7,756 nucleotides of DNA from Firmicutes bacterium UBA5499. Lineage in GTDB: Bacteria > Bacillota > DTU084. The stretch spans positions 2,578 through 10,333 of the forward strand of contig DIPB01000068.1 of assembly GCA_002426275.1 (NCBI GenBank), read 5' to 3'. Below the pieces are notes generated by a model, which had not been told where the DNA came from, did not search any database, and saw only the letters and a list, made by a program, of their open reading frames with translations. Below, in pieces: positions 1 through 5,460 of this stretch; the stretch's first letter is position 1, and each line of letters begins with the position of its first letter. The position numbers and the translations under genes were made by a program.

Positions 1-54
1 TGTACTCCCTTTTGAAAACGCTCATGTCCGCATTTGATTTCAAAAGGGAGTACA
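1..54. repeat. Perfect 17-bp inverted repeat at the left edge
   Basis: Bases 1-17 are the exact reverse complement of bases 38-54, separated by 20 bases. The right arm lies inside the coding sequence of the GyrI-like gene (codons for Phe-Lys-Arg-Glu-Tyr near its N terminus). The left arm occupies the place where its leader and ribosome binding site should be, and no convincing Shine-Dalgarno is left there. Because the left arm begins at base 1, the repeat may continue outside the window. It could be a fold-back artefact at a contig end or a real hairpin that masks the start codon; the edge position makes me favour the artefact. Confidence 0.85.
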
Positions 55-668
55 GAGATCTGTATCTTCCCAAAGCCAAGCCGTCCATCATAGAAGTGCC
101 GGAGATGATTTTCATTATGGTGGACGGGCAAGGAAATCCCAACACTTGCGCAGCCTATAAAAACGCGCTGGAGATTCTGTACGGCTTATCCTATTCCATC
201 AAGATGAGCAAGCTGGGCGCTGCGCAGCCTGAAGGCTATTTTGATTATGTGGTTCCGCCGCTGGAAGGACTGTGGAGCGTGGCTGACGAAACTTACAGCG
301 GGGGCAGCATCCCCGACAAAGACAAATTCATTTGGACTTCCATGATCCGCCAGCCGGAATTCGTCACGCCGGACGTATTTGCCTCCGCAAAAAAGGCGCT
401 GGAGAAAAAGAAGCCTGAGCTTGACACCTCTATAGCGCGGCTTGAAAGATTCACGGAAGGACTGTGCGGCCAAGTCTTACACACAGGTCCGTATGACGAC
501 GAACCGGCTACTATTCAATTGCTGCGGCAGTTCATCGCCGCTTCCGGATATATAGAAGATCTCTCAGGACCCAGAAGGCATCACGAAATCTATCTCAGCG
601 ACCCGCGAAGGGTTGCGCCGGAAAAGCTGAAAACTGTAATCAGATATCCTCTGGCGCATCGAAAATGA
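24..668 (+). CDS. GyrI-like small-molecule-binding domain protein
   Basis: A cytoplasmic protein of about 214 residues spanning the whole GyrI-like family of clostridial type. Family hallmarks in order are an N-terminal FDFKREY, the PPLEGLW motif in the middle, IWTSMIRQPEF, then GPYDDEPAT, and HHEIYLSDPRR with EKLKTVIRYP at the C terminus. GyrI-like domains bind small hydrophobic molecules. Some relatives hydrolyse cyclopropanoid DNA-alkylating toxins and others are effector domains of regulators, but no DNA-binding domain is present here. I chose ATG 24 because related proteins start just before the FDF motif; TTG 12 is also open but lies in the inverted repeat. The stop codon overlaps the ATG of the membrane protein gene (ATGA), so the two are probably co-translated. 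Substrate unknown. Confidence 0.88.
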   Translation: MSAFDFKREYRDLYLPKAKPSIIEVPEMIFIMVDGQGNPNTCAAYKNALEILYGLSYSIKMSKLGAAQPEGYFDYVVPPLEGLWSVADETYSGGSIPDKDKFIWTSMIRQPEFVTPDVFASAKKALEKKKPELDTSIARLERFTEGLCGQVLHTGPYDDEPATIQLLRQFIAASGYIEDLSGPRRHHEIYLSDPRRVAPEKLKTVIRYPLAHRK

Positions 669-1114
669 GTAATTACCGCTTCGGCTTTTCGCCGCTGGGC
701 CTCGGTTTCTACGCGCTGCAACTGCTTCCCAATCTAATCTGGCTTTGGGCGCCGCCGGCGAACAATGTGCTGGCAGCGAATACTTCTCCCTATCCGCTCT
801 TGAACGTGAGCGAAGGTTTTTTCGGCTTCTTGACGGTTGCGCTGTTGGTTCTGCTGACAAACAAAAACGCCGGCGGCGCCAAAGTCTATCTCAGATTGGC
901 AGTTCTGTTTCTGGGAGGCTATTACCTGGCATGGATTCTCTATTATCTGGGAGTGGTCTGTCCGTGGCTGCTCATCATCGGACTCGCCGCCATGCCACCT
1001 TTGTATTTCTTATTTGTCGCACTGTGGCTTAAAAACCATGCAGTCATCATTACCAGTCTTATCTTTGGAGCTGCACATCTCGCAGTCACATGCCTGAATT
1101 ACTTGCGACTGTGA
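665..1114 (+). CDS. Five-helix integral membrane protein, unknown function
   Basis: A 149-residue, strongly hydrophobic protein. Likely membrane segments are at residues 9-29, 51-66, 74-96, 98-122 and 125-147. The loop after the first segment has a Pro/Asn-rich PPANN stretch, and a short KNAGGAK loop separates segments two and three. No catalytic motif or cofactor site is visible and there is no separate signal peptide. Its ATG overlaps the stop of the GyrI-like gene by four bases, a common arrangement for proteins made in fixed ratio. I recall similar small membrane proteins in clostridia with the same Pro-Asn-Ile-Trp signature near the first helix, but no function for them. A role alongside the small-molecule-binding partner, for example handling a hydrophobic compound, is inference. 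Confidence 0.8.
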   Translation: MSNYRFGFSPLGLGFYALQLLPNLIWLWAPPANNVLAANTSPYPLLNVSEGFFGFLTVALLVLLTNKNAGGAKVYLRLAVLFLGGYYLAWILYYLGVVCPWLLIIGLAAMPPLYFLFVALWLKNHAVIITSLIFGAAHLAVTCLNYLRL

Positions 1115-1127
1115 AGAGGGCTCCTTG

Positions 1128-1409
1128 CTACGAATGTCTGGGAGAGCCGGCAACCGTCTGAATCGCCTTATGAACGGCGACGGTAATATCGCATCTCATC
1201 TGCCAATCAAGCTCCCTTAGGCGAGCGTAAACTTCGCCTTTGTCAGTGGATATGTAAACCGGCTTCAATTGGTTCAATGCTAGCGCCGCCATATTATTGC
1301 GGCACTTTGCGCATGAGCAGACGTCCGGCTCTTTCGCCAAGTATTCGTCCAAGGTTCTCTCCACAAGTTCTTCCATCAAATTACGATAATGTTTTTCCGA
1401 AGCTGTCAA
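1128..1409 (-). CDS. comFB: ComFB family protein
   Basis: A 93-residue protein matching the whole of the late-competence ComFB family. It has an N-terminal helix (YRNLMEELVERTLDEYL), a Cys cluster C31-x-C33-x2-C36 in DVCSCAKCRNNM, the conserved ALALNQLKPVY segment, then TDKGEVYARL, and an amphipathic C-terminal helix ending in AIQTV. The cysteines suggest zinc binding. In Bacillus comFB sits in the comF operon, and recent work describes family members as cyclic-di-nucleotide receptors, so a signalling role is possible. Here it stands alone, with no comFA or comFC nearby. The start is TTG 1409, supported by a GGGGGA ribosome binding site seven bases upstream. It converges with the membrane protein gene, the two stops being 13 bases apart. 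Confidence 0.88.
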   Translation of the reverse strand: MTASEKHYRNLMEELVERTLDEYLAKEPDVCSCAKCRNNMAALALNQLKPVYISTDKGEVYARLRELDWQMRCDITVAVHKAIQTVAGSPRHS

Positions 1410-1428
1410 TTTCTTTCCCCCACTATAA

Positions 1429-1477
1429 AAATTTCCCCTACTGTCTTTCCGAGTGACATCGCTTCAAATTTCCCCTA
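1429..1477 (-). repeat. Direct repeat TAGGGGAAATTT upstream of comFB
   Basis: Read on the - strand, the 12-mer TAGGGGAAATTT occurs twice, at 1477-1466 and 1440-1429, a period of 37 bases. Both copies lie between the putative comFB promoter and its start codon. They could be a protein-binding site or leader elements; chance duplication in a short A/T-rich leader is also possible. Confidence 0.55.
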
Positions 1478-1506
1478 TCAAAGCGGCCACTGTCAATAGC
1501 TGTCAA
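1477..1506 (-). promoter_or_regulatory. Putative comFB promoter with doubled TTGACA
   Basis: On the - strand a perfect -35 TTGACA (1506-1501) is followed after 18 bases by TTTGAT (1482-1477), a 4/6 match to the -10. A second TTGACAG begins exactly 10 bases downstream of the first (1496-1491), one helical turn away. The site is 68 bases upstream of the TTG start. The -10 is weak, so confidence is limited; the doubled hexamer could equally be an operator. Confidence 0.35.
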
Positions 1507-1633
1507 GGATCCGGGTTAATCACCATCTGAACCGCCCGGTGAATAGAATTACCGCCTTTGTACCGCCCAATCCTCTGGCTTCCCCATACCAGAGGAATAG
1601 GCTCTCAAGGCTATATTTGAACATCTTAAAAAA

Positions 1634-1650
1634 GTACATTTTTTCTGTAC
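1634..1650. promoter_or_regulatory. Candidate operator GTACA-N7-TGTAC
   Basis: A short perfect palindrome with an all-pyrimidine AT-rich core (TTTTTTC) lies 140 bases before the umuD start and 33 bases before the nearest -35 candidate. A umuDC operon is expected to be under LexA control, but I see no Bacillus-type CGAAC-N4-GTTCG box in this region. This palindrome is the most operator-like element, though it does not match a LexA consensus I know. Confidence 0.3.
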
Positions 1651-1682
1651 ATCCCACCTTTACAAAACATTTTACGGTTTTC

Positions 1683-1711
1683 TTTCCAGTAATGCAAGAG
1701 AAAAATATAGT
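1683..1711 (+). promoter_or_regulatory. Putative promoter of the umuDC-DUF72 operon
   Basis: TTTCCA (1683-1688, 4/6 match to -35) is followed after 17 bases by TATAGT (1706-1711, 5/6 match to -10). A perfect TATAAT at 1732-1737 lies further downstream but has only a poor -35 (AGTTCA at 1709-1714). Either could drive the operon; both fall in the AT-rich stretch directly upstream of umuD. Confidence 0.4.
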
Positions 1712-1775
1712 TCATTCCACTGTAAATGCGGTATAATTAATGATGTGGGCGTTTATCACCATGCGCCAATTTCAA

Positions 1776-1783
1776 AAGGGAGA
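1776..1783 (+). promoter_or_regulatory. Ribosome binding site of umuD
   Basis: The purine-rich AAGGGAGA lies six bases ahead of ATG 1790 and decides the start. An in-frame GTG at 1745 has no comparable site and would add 15 residues not found in UmuD proteins. Confidence 0.7.
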
Positions 1784-1789
1784 ATCAAA

Positions 1790-2224
1790 ATGGACCTCAC
1801 AGTTACCGAGATCTACGGCTTTGACCAACGCACAAAGCTGCCTCTGCCTTTAGCCATGAACGCGGTGCCGGCGGGTTTCCCTTCTCCTGCCGATGACTAT
1901 CTGGATAAAAAGCTGGATTTGAACGAATTCCTCATCCCGCACCCTGCCGCCACTTTTTTCGTAAGGGTGAAAGGCGAATCCATGATCCAGGCAGGCATCA
2001 ACTCCGGCGACATCCTGATCGTGGATCGGGCGCTCGAACCGGCGCAAGGGAAAGTTGTCATTGCGGCTGTAGACGGAGAACTCACTGTCAAGCGGATTGA
2101 GAAACGTGAAGATAAGCTCTATCTGGCGGCGGAAAATCCGAACTTTAAACTGATCGAAATCACACCTGAACAGTGCCTCACAGTTTGGGGAGTGGTCACA
2201 TACGCGATCCATAAGGTGGAATGA
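1790..2224 (+). CDS. umuD: UmuD, self-cleaving DNA polymerase V accessory subunit
   Basis: A 144-residue protein of normal UmuD length without a LexA-type DNA-binding domain. The cleavage site is Ala28-Gly29 within [12 protein letters not shown]. The catalytic Ser64 lies in VKGESMI and the catalytic Lys101 in ELTVKRIEK; their 37-residue spacing equals that of E. coli Ser60/Lys97. In the family, RecA filaments trigger self-cleavage, and UmuD' then joins UmuC to form the error-prone lesion-bypass polymerase. E. coli has Cys-Gly at the cleavage site; Ala-Gly is usual in LexA and several UmuD relatives. The gene is first in a compact operon, its stop being one base before the umuC start. SOS control is expected from family knowledge, but a clear LexA box is not visible. 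Confidence 0.95.
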   Translation: MDLTVTEIYGFDQRTKLPLPLAMNAVPAGFPSPADDYLDKKLDLNEFLIPHPAATFFVRVKGESMIQAGINSGDILIVDRALEPAQGKVVIAAVDGELTVKRIEKREDKLYLAAENPNFKLIEITPEQCLTVWGVVTYAIHKVE

Positions 2225-2225
2225 C

Positions 2226-3488
2226 ATGAACTGTTTCATGCTTGTAGACTGCAACAACTTCTACGTCTCCTGCGAGCGGGTCTTCAGGCCGGCTTTGGCT
2301 GGCAAACCTGTCATTGTGCTCAGCAACAATGACGGCTGCGTTGTGGCCAGATCCGATGAGGTGAAAAAGCTTGGCCTCAAGCGCGGCACTCCCTTTTTTC
2401 AGTGCAAATGGCTGGTAGAAAAGCACGGCATTACGGCCTTTTCTTCCAACTACGCCTTATATGCGGACATGTCGCAGCGTGTAATGAGCACTCTGGAACA
2501 GTTTACGCCCGAACTCGAGGTGTATTCCATCGACGAAGCTTTTCTCTCCATCACAGGTCTTCAGGCTGAGGAACTGCCAGCCTATGGACAAAAAATCAAA
2601 GACACAGTCAGGCGCTGGACCGGCATCCCCACCTCCGTAGGCATCGGACCCAGTAAAACTTTGGCCAAAGTTGCGGCCAAGCTGTCCAAAAGTACCGCCG
2701 GCGTCTGCAGTCTCGCCGCCAATCCGAAGCTAGATGAACTTCTCGACGGATTCGACGTGAATGATGTCTGGGGAATCGGCACTCAATACGCAGCTTTGCT
2801 CAGGAGCCACGGCATCCATAATGCCAAGCAGCTCAGGGATGCTCCTGAAAAATGGATCAGAGCGCACCTCACAGTCATGGGGCAAAGAACGGTCCGGGAA
2901 TTGCGCGGTTATCCCTGCTTTCCTTTGGAAGAAGCGCCTCCTTCCAAGCAAGGTGTCATTTCCTCCCGCTCCTTTGGCCAGCCCGTAACCGAACTTACCC
3001 AGCTGCGGGAAGCGGTGGCCTCTTATGCTGCCAGGGCAGGAGAAAAATTGCGAGCCCAAGGCAGCGTCGCCGGCTATCTTGCAGTCTTCATCACCACCAA
3101 TCCTTATCAGCCTAGCCAAAGGCAGTACGCCAATACAACTGGACTCAGCCTGCCGCTAGCCACGGCTAACACTGCGGAGCTGATTCGCTATGCGCTGAAA
3201 GCAGTGGAGTCAATCTATAAGCCCGGCTACATCTATAAAAAAGCCGGCGTCGTGCTGAGCGAAATCAGCTCTGCCAAAGGCGCACAGCTGAACCTATTTG
3301 TGCCCTCCGCACCCTGGCAGCGCAACCGGGAGCTAACAAATACCATGGATAAACTCAATGCCCGGTGGGGCAAAAGAGCCGTCTACTACGGCGCTCAGGG
3401 ACTCGACCAAACTTGGAGACTGCGCAGTGATTACCTCTCCAGGCGCTATACCACCAGCTGGGAGGAACTCCCGGAGGTGAGAGCATGA
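2226..3488 (+). CDS. umuC: UmuC, Y-family translesion DNA polymerase V catalytic subunit
   Basis: A 420-residue protein, close to the 422 of E. coli UmuC and alignable along its length. Palm carboxylates are Asp8 (LVDCNNFY) and Asp103-Glu104 (YSIDEAF); Tyr13 is at the steric-gate position. The [12 protein letters not shown] and [12 protein letters not shown] finger and palm motifs are followed by the helix-hairpin-helix region (DVWGIG) and the little-finger domain ([16 protein letters not shown]). Residues 354-358 are QLNLF, the beta-clamp-binding motif, as in E. coli. It should insert bases opposite damaged template together with UmuD' and RecA. The start at ATG 2226 follows the umuD stop by one base, with a GGTGG site upstream. 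Its 3' end overlaps the DUF72 gene and supplies that gene's ribosome binding site. Intact, with no missing residue. Confidence 0.96.
   Translation: MNCFMLVDCNNFYVSCERVFRPALAGKPVIVLSNNDGCVVARSDEVKKLGLKRGTPFFQCKWLVEKHGITAFSSNYALYADMSQRVMSTLEQFTPELEVYSIDEAFLSITGLQAEELPAYGQKIKDTVRRWTGIPTSVGIGPSKTLAKVAAKLSKSTAGVCSLAANPKLDELLDGFDVNDVWGIGTQYAALLRSHGIHNAKQLRDAPEKWIRAHLTVMGQRTVRELRGYPCFPLEEAPPSKQGVISSRSFGQPVTELTQLREAVASYAARAGEKLRAQGSVAGYLAVFITTNPYQPSQRQYANTTGLSLPLATANTAELIRYALKAVESIYKPGYIYKKAGVVLSEISSAKGAQLNLFVPSAPWQRNRELTNTMDKLNARWGKRAVYYGAQGLDQTWRLRSDYLSRRYTTSWEELPEVRA
3473..3480 (+). promoter_or_regulatory. Strong ribosome binding site of the DUF72 gene inside umuC
   Basis: GGAGGTGA sits in the last codons of umuC, four bases ahead of ATG 3485. 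This near-perfect anti-16S match, together with the ATGA overlap, fixes the start and indicates deliberate coupling of the DUF72 gene to umuC. Confidence 0.8.
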
Positions 3489-4285
3489 TTCTCTTGGGCA
3501 CCAGCGGTTTCAGTTTCACTGACTGGAGTTCTTTTTACCCTGCCGGCCTCCGGCGGCAAGCTTTTTTGACATACTACAGTCGCTTTTTCCGCGCCGTGGA
3601 ACTGAACTTCACCTATTATGCCATGCCAACCGCGCAAAAAATGGCGGCTCTGGCCAGACAAGTGCCGGCAGGGTTTCTGTTCACGGTCAAAGGCCACAGC
3701 AGCCTGACGCACAGCAGAATGGATCTTGGACAAGCGTGCCGCGATTTTCACAAGGGAATCGAGCCTCTAGAGGAAAAGCTAGGCTGCGTGCTTTTGCAGT
3801 TCCCCTGGAATTTTCGGTATTCCCAGGCTAATTTAGCTTACCTTGCGCAGCTGTCGCAGAACTTAGGCGGTTTGCCGGCCGCGGTTGAGTTCCGTCACAA
3901 TAGCTGGCTGAGGCCGGACGTGGACGCGGTCCTCCGCCAGAAAGACTTAGGCTTCTGCGCTGTGGACGAACCGCAGCTGGAGGGACTTTTGCCGCCGGTG
4001 GCGAAGATCACGGGCAAGATCGCCTATCTGCGCTTTCACGGTCGCAACCGGGAAAAATGGTGGCACAGTCGGAATTCATCGGAACGGTATGACTATCTGT
4101 ACTCAGATGATGAGCTTTCAGCGTGGCTGCCTAAGATCGCAAAGATGAAGGCTCGCTCAGAGCGAACCTTCATCTTTTTCAACAACTGCCATCTGGGACA
4201 GGCGGCGCAGAATGCGCTGCAGATGCAAAAACTCCTGGGACAGAAACCTCCAGATCCTGTGCCCAGACAGGGAAGCCTCTTTTAG
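3485..4285 (+). CDS. DUF72 (YecE-like) TIM-barrel protein
   Basis: A 266-residue protein covering the full DUF72 family. Motifs are [10 protein letters not shown] (5-14), VELNFTYY (38-45), FTVKGH (66-71), LLQFPW (103-108), AVEFRHNSW (133-141), YLRFHGRN (181-188) and FFNN followed by NA (231-244). The family has a TIM-barrel fold and no firmly established reaction. It overlaps umuC by four bases with a strong ribosome binding site, so it is made with the polymerase. Its last five residues, QGSLF (262-266), sit on a Pro-rich flexible tail and resemble the clamp-binding pentapeptide Q-x-S/D-L-F; UmuC carries QLNLF. A role in damage tolerance at the replication fork is inference from context and tail. 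A strong hairpin lies within its 3' part. Confidence 0.92.
   Translation: MILLGTSGFSFTDWSSFYPAGLRRQAFLTYYSRFFRAVELNFTYYAMPTAQKMAALARQVPAGFLFTVKGHSSLTHSRMDLGQACRDFHKGIEPLEEKLGCVLLQFPWNFRYSQANLAYLAQLSQNLGGLPAAVEFRHNSWLRPDVDAVLRQKDLGFCAVDEPQLEGLLPPVAKITGKIAYLRFHGRNREKWWHSRNSSERYDYLYSDDELSAWLPKIAKMKARSERTFIFFNNCHLGQAAQNALQMQKLLGQKPPDPVPRQGSLF
4141..4179 (+). terminator. Terminator-like hairpin inside the DUF72 coding sequence
   Basis: Bases 4141-4157 pair with 4161-4177 in 16 of 17 positions (one C/A mismatch, 4152 against 4166) around a three-base CAG loop. The right arm runs into TTTTT. It has the shape of an intrinsic terminator but lies about 105 bases before the stop, in codons for the conserved segment ending FIFFNN, which looks like normal protein. 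It might attenuate transcription or stabilise the mRNA; its function is not shown by sequence alone. Confidence 0.55.
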
Positions 4286-4292
4286 CCGCGCG

Positions 4293-4311
4293 CCTGAAGC
4301 CTCTCTTCAGG
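4293..4311. terminator. Hairpin after the DUF72 stop codon
   Basis: CCTGAAG (4293-4299) pairs with CTTCAGG (4305-4311) around a five-base loop, eight bases after the stop of the umuDC-DUF72 operon. There is no T-tract on either strand, so it is a weak candidate for a bidirectional terminator or 3' end stabiliser. Confidence 0.35.
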
Positions 4312-4313
4312 GC

Positions 4314-4421
4314 TCAGGCCTGCCGCATCAATACCGCGTATGCCGCAGGCAGCTTTCCAATGTCAGCAACATTTGCCACCAGCTCCAAAGGAACCCCGAA
4401 CTCTTTCGCGCGTTCGACCAT
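4314..4421 (-). CDS. 35-residue open frame, possibly a gene remnant
   Basis: An ATG at 4421 opens a 35-codon frame reading MVERAKEFGVPLELVANVAD onward to a Gln-Ala C terminus. Its composition is protein-like, with GC-rich third positions and an amphipathic pattern like the last helices of an alpha-helical enzyme. An in-frame stop lies just before it and there is no ribosome binding site, so it may be the tail of a decayed gene rather than an expressed small protein. It follows the broken metalloregulator on the same strand by nine bases. I do not recognise a family. Confidence 0.25.
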   Translation of the reverse strand: MVERAKEFGVPLELVANVADIGKLPAAYAVLMRQA

Positions 4422-4430
4422 TTTTCATCG

Positions 4431-4849
4431 CTATTTTGGTTTCTGTAAGACAGTATCTGTTTGTGCATGACATTCTCTCGTGCACTCCCGGTTAATGAAG
4501 CGGCATAAAAGGCAGAGGGTTTCAACACTGATGACATGCTCCATCGCACAGGCGTCGGTGTCTGCAGTGTTTTGTCCTACGACACGTTAATTAAGAACTT
4601 TCTTATAATTTCGGTCTTGCCCAAAGCCGAGATTGCCCGATATTCACTTTCTTGGGTAAGAAAAACCCGTCTGTGAGCATCACGGTAGATCATCTTTTTA
4701 CTTTCGAGGATCCTCATCGCCGTACAGGCACTGGACTTCGTAACCGCCAGTTTAGCGGCGATATCGCATATACGCGCACCGTCGCCATAGAAAGAAAGCT
4801 CCTATATCGCTTTGATATAATGCTGCATAGCGACAGATAGATCATTCAC
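4431..4849 (-). pseudogene. Broken DtxR/MntR-family metal-dependent repressor
   Basis: Read through two lesions, this gives a regulator of about 139 codons, the normal two-domain length. It starts at GTG 4849 with GAGG upstream. Codons 4-20 read LSVAMQHYIKAI, stop, ELSF, matching the family's YLxAIYEL with the Tyr codon changed to amber TAG (4802-4804). A winged helix follows (ARICDIAAKLAVTKSSACTA, then RILESKKMIYRDAHRRVFLT). After codon 89 the frame breaks at about 4580; the next frame continues VGQNTADTDACAMEHVISVE and TLCLLCRFI to TAG 4431. The ligand set DAC-x2-EH is DtxR-like, but the conserved His before the dimerisation helix is Thr79. Relatives repress iron or manganese uptake genes when metal-loaded. 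Two disablements plus a lost ligand argue for a true pseudogene; sequencing error is the alternative. Confidence 0.8.
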
Positions 4850-4888
4850 GATTTTGCCTCTTTTCTGTGTATATTTTTAATTAGGCTT

Positions 4889-5089
4889 ATGCTTTCACTG
4901 GAAAAAGGCATGAACCGCAAGCATTCATGTTTGATGCTTGCGAACCACTTTTGCGGTAGAATCATAATCTCTGTCCTTTGCGCTCAGTTTTCTAAATTAT
5001 GCGACTATCATAATGACGGATGCATTCCCTCCGTAACGGAACTTGCAAGCCACTTTGACGTCCATCGCTTAGACAAAAAACAAGCGTGA
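4889..5089 (+). CDS. Short open frame with a helix-turn-helix-like segment, probably a remnant
   Basis: A 66-residue frame, with a possible internal start at ATG 4910 preceded closely by GGAAAAAGG. The C-terminal half contains IPSVTELASHFDVHR, which has the spacing of the recognition region of GntR- or MarR-like helix-turn-helix domains, but the frame stops immediately after it. In the +1 frame beyond the stop, VTKLLRKG could continue such a helix, suggesting a frameshifted regulator. The N-terminal half is Cys-rich and unrecognised, and its codons 3-12 lie in a perfect 9-bp hairpin. I cannot assign a family; it may be a relic or noncoding. Confidence 0.3.
   Translation: MLSLEKGMNRKHSCLMLANHFCGRIIISVLCAQFSKLCDYHNDGCIPSVTELASHFDVHRLDKKQA
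4916..4942 (+). repeat. Perfect 9-bp hairpin with an alternative pairing
   Basis: CGCAAGCAT (4916-4924) pairs exactly with ATGCTTGCG (4934-4942) around a nine-base loop. The left arm can instead pair as CCGCAA (4915-4920) with TTGCGG (4951-4956), so two mutually exclusive hairpins are possible. It is next to the start of the short open frame. Confidence 0.5.
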
Positions 5090-5179
5090 CAAAATTGCTG
5101 CGCAAAGGCCCGTCTATTCCATACGAGCCGGCTTGTTGCAATAAAGGAACCTTTACCCGGCGATTTCAATCTTCACCTT

Positions 5180-5336
5180 TCAATCGGGTATCTTTTGCGC
5201 CCGCTCACGAAATAAGCATCCAATGGCTCGCTGCAACCGGTCCTCGTTTTCCGGATCGACATTGGAGGTTGCCCCGTCCAGCAACACGATGGGGGCGGCG
5301 CTCGCCAACCCCCTGTTCCTGGCTTCCGCCGGTTAG
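5180..5336 (-). pseudogene. Decayed fragment of an ABC transporter ATPase domain
   Basis: The - strand first reads LTGGSQEQ, a degraded ABC signature. After a frame break around 5310, it reads LASAAPIVLLDGATSNVDPE, then NEDRLQRAIGCLF, and a stop at 5180. This corresponds to the signature, Walker B and D-loop. The catalytic Glu after the Walker B Asp is Gly, residues between signature and Walker B are deleted, and the H-loop half is missing. It resembles the equivalent part of the intact transporter at 5461-7185 (APIVILDEATSSVDPENE) but is clearly diverged, so it came from a third ABC gene or an old duplicate. It cannot encode a working ATPase. Confidence 0.75.
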
Positions 5337-5339
5337 ATG

Positions 5340-5402
5340 ACGTCCATGCCGGACGTGTAATCCCAAGGAGCAGGATCCGCGTTATGTCAGCCCTGCTCCT
5401 TG
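5340..5402. repeat. Two consecutive hairpins after the ABC operon
   Basis: ACGTCC (5340-5345) pairs with GGACGT (5351-5356). CAAGGAGCAGG (5364-5374) pairs perfectly over 11 bp with CCTGCTCCTTG (5392-5402) around 17 bases. They lie about 60 bases after the end of the ABC pair on its strand. Neither is followed by a T-tract, so termination is possible but not shown. Confidence 0.45.
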
Positions 5403-5460
5403 TTCCGCTGGCGCACAGTTTGGCATGGTTCCGCTTTCAGGCGCTTTGAGCCATGATCAT

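Larger units (their letters stand above)
1410..1789. other. 380-base intergenic region between comFB and umuD
   Basis: This divergent spacer becomes AT-rich toward umuD. It holds the putative comFB promoter and repeats, and three ACCGCC words (1531, 1551, 1562). It also holds an 8-bp hairpin (TCCTCTGG 1571-1578 with CCAGAGGA 1589-1596), a GTACA-N7-TGTAC palindrome and candidate umuD promoters. An open frame at 1539-1736 has no family resemblance and I do not consider it a gene. Confidence 0.6.

Noticed and set aside
37..50. The 14-mer ATTTCAAAAGGGAG also occurs at 1769-1782 before umuD
   Set aside because: The identity stops at 14 bases. One copy is a ribosome binding site and the other is codons, and a match of this length within 7.7 kb is plausible by chance.
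1117..1149. Possible terminator GGCTC...GAGCC between the membrane protein gene and comFB
   Set aside because: The arms are only five bases with a long loop and no T-tract on either strand.
1539..1736. Open frame of 65 codons upstream of umuD
   Set aside because: It overlaps the promoter-like AT-rich region, has no ribosome binding site and no protein-like pattern, and resembles no family I know.
2730..3119. Long antisense open frame within umuC
   Set aside because: It lies opposite well-conserved umuC codons. The translation has no recognisable motif and is explained by GC-biased codon use on the other strand.
4802..4804. Pyrrolysine or programmed readthrough of the TAG in the DtxR relic
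   Set aside because: A separate frameshift downstream and loss of a metal-ligand His indicate decay; nothing here suggests a recoding element.
5164..5185. Direct repeat TTTCAATC with a 14-base period, as a possible CRISPR or iteron start
   Set aside because: Only two 8-base copies, with no further units or spacers.
5086..5340. 84-codon + strand frame
   Set aside because: Most of it is antisense to the ABC ATPase relic. Its Pro/Arg-rich translation is not protein-like beyond the first few codons.
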